Position numbers and translations under genes: made by a program
From: Gymnothorax reevesii
Lineage: Eukaryota; Chordata; Actinopteri; Anguilliformes; Muraenidae
NCBI GenBank assembly: GCA_029721435.1
Contig: CM056586.1
Coordinates: 70,023,679-70,087,678, forward strand
Length of the DNA: 64,000 nucleotides
Reading direction: 5' to 3'
Shown: piece after piece, positions 24,194 to 36,100 of the stretch
Layout of the letters: the number at the start of each line of letters is the position of its first letter
Numbering within the stretch: position 1 is the first letter of the stretch
Notes under the pieces: model-generated
Seen by the model: only the letters and a program-made list of their open reading frames with translations
Database searches by the model: none
Told to the model about the DNA's origin: nothing

Positions 24194-27100
24194 CTTTAAA
24201 AGCACAAGAAGCGGAGACTCTAACAAATGATCTGATAGCAGAGGTTAACCCATAAACCTACAGACCTATATAACAGTTTATAAAACGCAGGGGCTGCATT
24301 TAAACCTGAGGAAACTCCTGGCCAATTTTTTAAATTGTAGTGGAGACCCCACAGTTACCAACGAACCCAAATCTGTCCCGCTGAATCACAGGGAAATGTG
24401 TATAAAATAACCTGCAAGATCAAGATATGTTCCATCTGATGTAATGCTAAGACTATAAATGCCTGCTTCCTGGGTTTGTATATTTCACTAAGCGTAAGTG
24501 TGATGCAGCTTCAGCGAAGTGCAGCAAACAGCAGATAGAGAATATGTGCGCGGCTTTGTCCTAATATATGAACAAAAGCTTTTTCTGACTTTGAACATTC
24601 TTAAGGGGAAATCAGAGAGAAAAACGAGGGTTTAAGGTGTGATGAGGAAAGCCGTTTCTCCGAGCCTCCGTCGCCGCAGGCAGCGCAGAGGTCCGAGAAG
24701 AACAGGAAACGGGCGGTTAGTGAACAGGAGAGACTCGCTGGGCCTCAACGCTCCGCACCTCAGGAGTTTCTGCTTCTGTCTGGTGCTGAGGGACTTCAGG
24801 AACTCCACCTCCGGGTCCTCCTCCTCCTCGCTCACCACATAGTCCTGAAAAACCACAGAGCAAATCATCATGTGGATCTATACATCAGGAAAAATTTATA
24901 TGGGGAGCTGAGGCATTCGAATATATTCTAAAAATATGCGCGTCATTCACAGCTGTCAAAAAACGCGAATTGACACAAATTATTGGACGAAAACCCACCG
25001 CAGGAAATAAGCCCAAGTTTCTCTAGCAGAAGTTGGCACAAAAGTATACAGGCATTCCCCCCGAGTGTCTGTAGGTGACCGTTTTTATTAAATCTGCCAA
25101 AACAAATTTCATATTCAGTGGATAAACCTGCATTGTTCGCTGTAGTGAAGGGGTCATTTTACCGCAATCAAGCTTAAATTCAGGACTGCGGCAGGGCCAT
25201 TGTTGCAGTGCGGGGTTTGGGAGGGCCAGTGATTACCTGGGATGGGTCGCTCGCTGTGACGTTCCTCCCCAGAACACTCCGCTTCAGCGCAAAGCCGCTG
25301 TTTCGCATCTCCGCCATCAGCTCCGAGGGGTGCATCGACGGACCTGCGAGAGCCAGACAAAGCCTGAGTCTCGTTTTCGCAGGGCCTCCGCCGGCTCGAC
25401 TGCGAGGGCGGGGTACGTTTATCCAGAGGCTTTGTTAACAGGAAAAAGGGGGCAAATCAGCTCACTCATCCTCCAGCTGAGGAAATCACACTGTTCTCCT
25501 GAAGCGAGCGGCTGCACCCCTCTCCACCACAGGGGGGCTCCACTGCCGCGCACACCGGACTCTCTCCCTGAGTACGCTAATCACTGCATTGTCATGTTTT
25601 CTTCCCGTTCTCCAGACAGACGGCGGTGCTCTCGCTGTGAGGCACCACAACACAGCGCTAACCTCAGCGGCGATTGGGTCGGTGCTGGGGGAGGTGGTAA
25701 ATCTCGGCCCACGCCCACCGGACTCGGTTTTTTGGACGCGTTATTCACACTTTCAGCAACAGCTCTTTGCTGCCACACAATTAGAAGATCTCTTGAGGTC
25801 AATCACCACCATTAGCACAAATTTTCAGACCTTCCCTCACACAGATGAGGAAATATCAACACATAAGAGATTTCCACACGTATCCTCATATTTGCGCCCC
25901 CTGGAACTAGAGTAGTCCAACTTTTAATTTTTCATTTCGGACCACTCAATCACTGAGAGCTTAATGCGAGGAACGTATACTCCACCTATTGCACAGTACT
26001 GGAACTACACATCCATAATTGCGCTTAACAGATTGACAATTTAGGAATCATTTTCAAGATTAGAAATTAAAAAAGACAAACATGGAGTGAGACTTCTTTT
26101 GTTCTCAGGGGCTCATTTTGTGGCAGGTAGCTTACAGAGCTAGTTTAGTTCTGGCAGACAACTCATTACAAGTTCGCAGACTCATGATCAGCCACTGCTG
26201 CGTCCCTCTGGATATTATTTAATTTATTTCAAATAAAATGAGCGGAAGTTTTTCAAGTTGCTCCCCAAGCAGCCAGACCATCTCCAAGAACACTTTCATT
26301 CGATGGAAAGCACAATACAGAATCGTCCCTGTAGGTTATATATTGACACCACATAAGATAATGTATGAGATAATGCCAACTCATCCTGACCATTCATCTG
26401 TCACTCATGCCAGCCCCTGTGATCACTCAGCCCAGTTAATGCTGCAGTGTCCCACAGTATTCCAAGGGAATGGGGTAACATTTTACTAATTTCCCATCAA
26501 ACAGCAAATGAGAATCAAAGCAGTGGGCAAAGGTTAACCAAAGGCTACTTGCAAATACGCAAACACAAAGATGACTCAACACAAGTGAAACGTTACCGGC
26601 CTTACTGAATAATATTTACCACAGCCGGATACACGTTTGCTAAATTTCATAAATTAATTCTGTTCACGATTTATCCTCTAGTTCAATGCTTCATAAATAA
26701 GGGGAAAATTACACAACAGAATTTGTAATGCTGTCAAAAAATAAATAAACAAATAAAACAGAGCACAATTGAGAAATAAAGCACAAGTCTTGATCCTGTA
26801 TTCGTGTTTGACTTTTCGTTGGTGCACGGTAATGTTTTCTAGAGGTCATTCCCTGTGATACACCGGCCAACTCTAAAACTGAAGGTCAAACTCCAGGGTG
26901 TGATCATAGACCATTTGACAGCAAATACGGATTAAACCCATGAACACAACCACTCAGAAGTGAAAGGACAAGTTGTTTGATGACTATGCGACCATCCCTG
27001 GTCTTAACCTCCCTCTACAGCACATGCTCTTCCACAGAAGAGCTGGCCAGTGGTCGCCCACAGCAGCACGTGTGTTCCCCTTCTGTCAGGAACTTCATTT

Positions 27101-30100
27101 CGCCGTATCTATGTTAGTAAACAAGTACACAACAATCAAGCTAATGGATATTAAGCCCAGGTTACTGGACAAACACAATATGGCCCCATTCTACTTTATC
27201 GGTCAAGACTTCCTTTGGTTCAGGAAAGGACACAACATATGAAGCTTTCTTAAATCACAGTCTGATATGTTTTCATGCATTTCAAATCCCCATCCCACAC
27301 AAGAATGGAGGAAAATCTATTAATAAAATAATATTATTAATTATCATGTATTTTTTCCCAAAATTACAAGGTTTTTTCCCCTCTAATCATGAGAAAGGTC
27401 CACACCAATAGCCAGGAGAGAGTGTTGGCTCAACAGCCGTTGGAGGAAGATCTCAGCAGGTGTGCTAAAATGACTGCTGATCCACAGTCTCTACAGATTA
27501 TACTGAACGGCGCATGCAGTCAGAATACTGCAGCACTCGTTCATAGTTGAGCAATAATCCGGGCGATGACGTCTCTCATGAGCAGAACTCTTCAGAACGC
27601 TGCTCTTTTGCCCCGCCTCTGCTGCACAAATGTTCCCGCCCACAGCTGCGCAGAATCAAATCTCTGCAACTGCTGGTTAACATCTCACCTCCGACGAATA
27701 TTTCTGAGCAGGACCCCAGACACTATACTGTCACTGTACCCATCTGCACATGCTACAATTAACCATTCAATCCTGAGTAGGCAAGCTGACATTTACACTC
27801 ACGGTGCACTTTATTAGGAACACCACACTAACACTGATGAGGCGTTTCTTTGCTCTCAGAACAGCCTTATAAAGGTTCCCTGTCATGTGACCAGGCGAAC
27901 AGCCAAACAGCCGCGGGGAAGACTTATTAACTGGTTGGCTGAAGTTGATCAATCCTTCTTACTTCAGGGAGGTAATTCGCCAAATGAGAAACCGGTTTTG
28001 AAATGGCTTGTAATGGATCATTGGCTGTGCAGCGGATAAAATGCCAGGGTACCTTTAATTAGTCAATCTAGCGTGGGCTGAACGAGGCGCTGGACACGTT
28101 CCTTTGAGTTTTTGGTCAATTTTGCAACAACTGTAAAATGTTCCATTAAATTTATTCACAATTTTTGGAGCAATTCTGTCTCGACAGGAAGGTAGACGGC
28201 CGAGGAAACAGCACACAGAAATGGTCGTCCTGAAAGGAGCTCCTCTGACCTGCTGTGACCCACCTGCATCATCGGTGGCCACAGAGCTGGCGTTGATCCC
28301 GGAGAGGCCAAAGAGAGGGCACTCCCTGTCCGTGTTCACGTGACCCCACTTACGGCACTTAATGCACCTCACATTGCGCACCTGCAGGACAGGACTCAAC
28401 AGGTCATCACTTCTGTTCAAGAGCCACACAGGGATCCTTCACAACAGCAGCACTGGAAATACTGCATCAGCAGTAAGACATGCGGAGATCGTTTGCAGGG
28501 CGCAGTTGTGTCATCAGTGGGGATCAGAACTATCAGAAGATCCCCGAAAATTGGCTTTTACTCTGAAGTACCTAAACCACAATTACAAAAGAATCCAGTG
28601 AAAGAAATTATTTCTGGTCATTTGTACACTAATTAGAAACGAGCAGCACTTCTCAAAATGAGCAAGATGATGATGCCAATAGTTCTGAAGGGGCAAAATA
28701 GTTTGTAGGCAAACTGAAAAAAAAAAAAAATCATAAAAACAGCCAAAATTTTCAATTTACAATGACAAAAATTATGGTAACATATGCAAAAACAACAACA
28801 ACAAAAACTGTTGCTGCAAGTCAAAGGTCTTCAACTGGGAAAGTCAGGCTTTGTAGGAAAATTGCCAATAAGCAGAACTATAGCTCTAAAGAAATAAAAA
28901 ATAGAAAAAAATTACCACAGGATTGAAGCAATGGAGTCAGTCTCAAAGACTGTACCCAGTGAGCTTCACTACTCTGTTAATTACGGCGGTGTTTCCCATA
29001 ATTTGACCAACTTCAGTTGTTTAGGGGGCACAGGACAGAATATTTGGCATCTGTCACACTGTAGATATTTTACAGGCTAAATTTATGGCATTAGTGGGAA
29101 GAGAGGTAGTTCACAGGGAAGCAGCACTAAAAATATGAGATTTCCCGCGGCGGAAACAGATATTCCATGGGGGATAACAGGACGTCATTATATCAAGGCA
29201 CAATTTACAACTTTATTAGTATTTATTATTTTATTTATTAATATTTTATTTATTTTTTTATTATTTTTTTTACCTGAATTCCAAAAGGTTGATCTCTGAT
29301 GTTCATGTCATCCTTTGCATATCTAAACAACAGAAGATCATGTTAACACTGCAAGAAAAAAAAAAAAAAAAAAAAAAAAAAGAGGGCTCAAAATTAGCCC
29401 AAAAACAGGAAATGAGAATTCTGCATTTACCACCGGAACTTACTTCTCTCGTGGTGCAACTTTTTGCCACTCAAACTTGTATTCCGATTCACCCTCCTAT
29501 AGGAAAACAAATATTGCTTTAGACAATCCCCACTGAAACAGCGCCTACCACTAACGTCAACAATTTGTCTCCACCGAGCAGTGCTATAACCTGGTTCACC
29601 ACCAGGGGTCCGCACAGTCACTCCAACTAAGCCATCAAGGTGACGAATCGTCAAACCAGTTTCCATCTTAACCAATCAAATCACAATCATTGAATCTAAC
29701 CCGAGGGAGAGGAAGGATAGACCGAGTTTGTGGAACTGGCCAAGGACAGTCACAGAGTTGGCCGAATTTGATTGAAACTGAAAACTATTGAAAGTAAAAA
29801 CAGTTAATTATTGTTAATACAGGTCACCTAGGCCCAGTATTTCAAAATAATTTATCTACAAAACACACAGTTGATATTGTTCAGGGGTACACTGCCTGAC
29901 CGTAGGTACATTGCTGGGACATAAAGAAGACACCGTTTGGATTTAAATAAGCAAATATTTAAGAGCAGATATTTAAGGCTCATTATTGCAGTGATTAATA
30001 TGGTTCACCTGGCTACAATTCTTTTATCCCCGACTACAGTAGAGCAATGTGCCCACAGAGAGTCATTCATGTCACACTCATGAGGACTGTTACTCACGAA

Positions 30101-33100
30101 TTAAAGGATTTTCTACATGCAGCTCCTCTGTGTGTGGTGGGTGTACACACAACCAATGCAATAAATCACAATTAATACACACATCCTAAATACATTTCAA
30201 TATTTCAGGATAAAACCTTAAAGCAAATACTATCCAATGCGCTACGCAAAGCATGAAATGCAAGGCAAAGGAGGTTTCACTGAATTGCTCCTTCAATACA
30301 GGCAATGACTGAATGAAAATGCATTATTCTGTCTAGTGCGCCTATCTGCAAACACTCGTCCACCACAAACCCCATGAATCATCAGTTACATTACCTCCTT
30401 TGTCTCCTCTTCAAAACAGGAACAATTGGAGAGAGAGAGAAAAATGCAAAGTTAGCAGAGTAAGACGAATCGTTTTGTATGACAATAAAAAAAACACAAG
30501 GATATCTAATAGCTGAATTACATCATACCTTTCGATGCTCCCGGTGGCGCCTCGTACATGAAGTTGAGCCCATTCTTCACCCGATTATCGCCCATCAACA
30601 ACCTTTAAAAATTAAAAAGCGTATTTCAACTTGGATAATAAAATCCCTGGGAGAGCCTATTAAATGCCACTTCTGCACCACGCCGTTTGAAGAAAAGCTG
30701 GGAGAAAGAGGAAAATGCGAAAAGAAAACCGATCTGGAAATCATCAGCCTGTACTAAACTGAAAATTCTTAAAAAAAAAAAAAAACAAAACAAAAAAAAA
30801 ACACAAGATACTTTGTTTGTTTTTGGAAAATACACTCCCGCCTCAGATTTTGGGGCTGCAACACAAGCATTTAAAAAGTTAAGATAGGGTGAGTATATCA
30901 CTGTTACCGCACCATCTCTTAACCCTTCAAATCAGCACTGGGGTTGTTGGGGACGCCTCATGACGCCCCCCCGGTTCTTCCATGATATTGAACTGGGATT
31001 CAAATTTGATTCAACATCAGCCTCCACCTTCTTCTGCATCAGTGAGGCGCAACATAACAGCACAAGAGTAACTGCTGAAAATCTCGCTCCCAGAAAATAA
31101 ATTAGATAAACGAACGCCGCTGGACACTGCAGTGGCGAGGGGTGCCGATATGCAGCTTGATGATCGGGTCTCACCTGTTGTTGTAGGTCTCCTGCTCCTT
31201 CAGGTACGCCTGCATCAAATCCTCCTGCTTCCTCTTCTCGAAAGTCAGCTTCTGCTCTGCGATCCATACCTGTGCGACACAACGCACACCCTCAGTAACG
31301 GCCTCGGCGGGCTCATTTACATGGACACACAAGTCGCAAGCAATTAAGGATACGCAAATACAGCAGGGCTCTAGACTAAATTTTTTTGCTAGGAGCACAG
31401 TGGCCCCTAACTTTAAATTTTAGGGGCACAAGCAAAAAAGTTAGGGGCGCACAGTGTAAATTGACTTGAAAAACAAATATTCACTTTTCCTCTCATTTTC
31501 ACAGTATTACTGATAAATATTTTGGCAATAAATGCAGAAACTACAATGTTCTAAGGATTATCTTAACTAAAAGTGTCAATATGACGATGTAAATGCTTTA
31601 AAAGTAGAAATCCTGCATTTAAATTAGGAGTGAACTCATCCTTAAAACCGTGTTTCAGCTTGGCTTGCTTGTGAATGTTCAATAGCTGATCCTGGTGTGC
31701 CATCTAGTGATAGAATTTGGTAACTGCGTGCATAAATTTGCAGCTTCATGTCCGCTGGCATCAAAATCTGCTCAAAGATAGGCCGACCCTGTTCTTGAAC
31801 GCGCCAAATCCAGACAATCCTTATGATGAGTTACACTCATATTTTATTTTGTAAAGAGCAACGAAGTGGCCAATGTCAACGTAAGGAAGTGAAAGTATAC
31901 CTTCTATCTTTTAAATGCAGTAGAGTAAAAGTAAAAGTCAAAACTCAAGTATAGTACAAATCCTCAAAAAAAAAAAAAACTACCTAAGTAGGCTACTGTT
32001 CGTTACTATACACCTCTGACCATCAAAGTGCGTTAGGACGCAACTACTTTATTTATTTATTTGGATTTCATTCATTCGATAATTTCATTTATCCGGCATG
32101 GCAATTTTTCGAGCTTTCAGCCCTGTGTGTAATGTGCGAAAAAGGCTGTCTTCGAAGAGGCACACTAGGTTAACTGGGGAGAAGGTAAGGACTGACAGTC
32201 TTCTTCGCCATTGTTCACAGGAGTTCTGTGAAACCAAGGGTGTTTTATACCTGAAGATAACCCCAAGACCCGCCTCTTTTCACATATTAGCCAATAACAG
32301 TGGTCATTCGCCCCCCACTCACACACCCCCCGCTCTCACACACATTGGCCCACATTCTTTTTCTTTGGTGTTCGTCACTATTAACCAACTCATTTGTGCA
32401 TGATCGCCAACAACTGGGCTAAAATGAGGAGCAGATGTTTGTCAGCAACAAAAAATATTTAATAACAATAAAACAAAAATCGGCAAATTTGCTGGTCGCA
32501 GATGCGCGAGCAGATGAAAAATTTACTCGCACTGTCTCAAATTTTAGGGGCAAAATGCCATCATTTACGGGCAGTCTGGAGCCCTGTACAGACCACCATA
32601 GCATAAGAAAATAGTGCCACGGGCCCTGTAGCACACCTGACCACTCAAGGGCGTGTAGGAAGCAGTTTAACTCAAACTAGTAGGGTGTGTAAGAAGCAGT
32701 TTAACTCAAACTAGTTTCACATATATTATCACAATGTGAATTGACACCAAGTGGTTGCTTGTAGCATCAGTAGATGCTGACACAGTTGGTTTCTCTTAAG
32801 CAGCTGCTCATCCATTACAACACAAAAGCTAAAACATCGATAAAAAAATTTATTCGAAGAAATTAGTATCAGTACACATGAATAGGTCAAGGTCACCACA
32901 AGTGCTAAGATCGTCAATGATTCCTGTTCTTTTTCAATAGTGACCAAGTGACCATAAATGAACAAATTTCATTTAGTTGTTGCAAATATAGTACAGTAAC
33001 ATCAAGATTTCAAAGTGTGTATTGTCCGTAGTGACCTTGATGTTTAAGCCAAGGTCATCAAAAACCCAGGGACTTTCTTGCATGCCCACTTTTGACCAGT

Positions 33101-36100
33101 AGCCAAAGGCAAGATTTCAACTTGTTTATTACCTCCAGTGACCTTGACATTTAAAACCTGAATTATATGTCATGCATCTTGCTACCTACTACCTACAAAG
33201 CAAAATTGAGCTGAATATATGCATAAATAGATTTCAAATGGCCAATTATGTGATTTCCAATATGGCTGCCACCATGGCGGCCATATTTGAAATCGGATCA
33301 AAACGCCATGAACAAACTTTAGTGTCCTTATAGGTAGGAAAATGTATGCCAAGTTTCAGCTTCATAGGCCCAACAGTTTTGGAGAAGAAGATGTTAACGG
33401 ACGACGAACGACGACGACGAACGACGGACAAACATAATAAGGCCATGACATAAACGCACATCTGACTTTTCAGGTCAGCTAAAAAATTTGAATAAATGGC
33501 AAAAGAACAACAAAAACAAATACTTATAAACAGGTGTTGAGCGTTGTATTCTCCTTTGTTTTTCCAAAGGACACATACAGGTCTACAGACACCGCCGGGC
33601 CAAAATAGAAGTGTCCGCCTGGATCTAACAGAGCAAAAAGGTAAGAGCCTTCCATCAGTTAATTACTGCAGGGAGTAAAATGCTTCAGCCGGCAACAAGT
33701 TATTTAACCCGAACTGGTGCAGTGAGTAGCTTCTCATTTCTTAAAGACACGGTTGGAGGACATAACCTGTGGTTATCGAAAAGATGTTACTCGGTTACTC
33801 TGCATCAAGCAAAGAAAACAGCTAGGGAGATTGCTAAAGCTGCTAAAATTGGGTAAAGAACTGCCCAACGCATCATCAAATCCTGGAAGAATAGTGGGGA
33901 ACCACCATCTTCAAGGAAGAGATATGACAGGACAAAATTCTTGAATGATCATTGGTGAAATCAAATTGTAAAAAAAATCAACAGCAGACTTCACATTAAT
34001 GTTTAATCGCAAAAGTAAGAGCATTTCCATGCGCAAATTGTGAAGAGAATTCAAGGGTTTGGGACTGAACAGCTGAGTAGCCTTCAGAAAAAACACTCAT
34101 CAGTGAGGCTAATTCAAAAGAAAGGCTTTGATTCGCTAGACAGCATAAATACTGGACTCTGGAGCGATGGAAAAAGGTCATGTGGTCTGATGAGTCCAGA
34201 TTTACCCTGTTCCAGAGTGATGGGCGTGTCAGGGTAAGAAGAGAGTCCGATGAAGTGACGGACCCATCATGCCTAGTGCCCACTGTACAGTGATTACCGG
34301 TACTGTAATGTAGGAAATATTCATGGCTATTGTTGCAACTTTCACATGGTTTCAATTTAGCATTTTAGTGACCCTGTAGTAGGTCTTTCCTTTAATAAAT
34401 TTCCTTTTTTGTGGAGTTTTAATTTCGTGACAAATGGGTCATCGTGAAGAACACCAAATCAAAACGCATACAAATATTTCCCAGTTTACAGTACAGTCAC
34501 TCTCTAATGTTAGAACCCATCATGATCCATCTTTTGTTCATTTGACATGTCTTAACATGATCATATAGCCTTACAAATACGTAATTTTAAAATGGGACGT
34601 TTTAGATTTGAATTCAATTCATGGATAACTTTATTTTCTACTATTTGCTGTGGTGTTTTAAGGTATAAAGACGGGTTGTAAGGTGATATGAACACTTTAA
34701 AAATGTTTTTGTTAAAATAAAAAGTAAAATGTGATGAAAATGGCAAATTTCGACCTTTATACCCGCACATATTTGCTCGTAGCTCAAAGACCGTTTGAGT
34801 GCCAATCACAAAACTTACAGGAGAGCTTCTTAACATCATATGCTACTTCTCGCATGAATTTTAAGAAATTTGTAAGATATATTTTTTGCAATACACCTTT
34901 GAAGTTTTTGAGTTGCTGTAACTTTTTTCCATTTGACTCTATGGAGAAAAGTTTGAAAGACTTGTAGGGCTTGAAAAGAGCTTTCCAATGAGACCAGAAG
35001 TAACTCTCTAGCTGTTATAAGGGAGAAACACGCGTTTGAAGTTGCAAGGGTTTACCAATTAGTCAAAAATTCGTTAACAAATTACTCACTAATTAGGAGG
35101 CGATGAGCAAAAATATTTCAGATTTATTCCTTACTCATAGGTCCCCACTCATCCACAAACTTTCACAAAATTCCGAGAGATGTCTGCAAATTCTTGGTTG
35201 ATTTGACACTGCAGGACCCAGCAGTGTTATGATCAGGGGCTGCTTCACTTGGTCAGGTCTGGGTTCAGCAAAGATAAAAGGCCAAAACATGAGCTCAGCA
35301 AAGTACCTGAATTCACTCAATGACCAGGTGCCTCCATCAATTGTTTTTTTTTCTTCCCTGGTGGCACAGGCATATTCCAAGATGACAGTGCTAGGATTCA
35401 ACGGTCTCATATAGTGAAAGAGTGGTTCAGGGAGCACGAGACATCATTTCCACACAGGGATTGGCCTCCACAGAGTCCAGACATTGACAGTCTTTGGGAT
35501 GCGCTGGAGAAGACTTTATGCAGCCCTTTGACTCAACCGTCATCAACATAAGATCTTGGTAAAAACATTGAAGAGATTTGGGACTGACATAAATGTGACA
35601 CTGGATGAGCTTATTGAAACGACGCCACGGCAAATGCGTGCCATAATCAAAGCTAAAAGTGGTCCAGCGAAATATCAAAGTATGAACCTTTTTTTGCGGC
35701 CGGGAGAGTACAATATCTCCATCCATTCAGATTTTAAGGGGTGATCTGGGGTTAAATGAAAAATCACACCAGGAAACAACTCAGAATTAATCTAAAGAGG
35801 TTAATGTAATAACCACCAAAAAAGATACAAGTTGGCATTTTTCTGTTCAAGCAGTTGCCATGGTAACCGAGCAAACTCATTAAATATGCAGAAAAATTCT
35901 GGCACCAATTCCTCTTTAACTCTGTGATAGAATTCAGTTTTTCTTTCATCATTTAAAAGCTATTGCTGATCCAAATGCAGTGACACAGCCAATCTTTGAC
36001 CAATTTCCCAGTTTTGTGATTTTGGGCATTTTACTCAAATCTTGAAATTATTTTGCGCAGAATCTGACAAACACTCAAAATATTCACAGTATGTAACAGA

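Larger units (their letters stand above)
28382..30394. other. cir1 introns 4-6 non-coding sequence
   Basis: Low-complexity AT-rich tracts at 29215-29270 and a run of about 30 A at 29351-29380. No additional exon is needed by the cir1 model and no mobile element is recognised. Confidence 0.35.

Noticed and set aside
23378..24199. 273-residue Leu/Ser-rich plus-strand open frame
   Set aside because: It is the antisense shadow of the cir1 RS-rich exon 10; pyrimidine-rich codons give Leu and Ser runs without real protein features.
26238..27242. Two plus-strand frames of 83-89 residues in cir1 intron 7
   Set aside because: No similarity to known families and no splice support; intronic chance frames.
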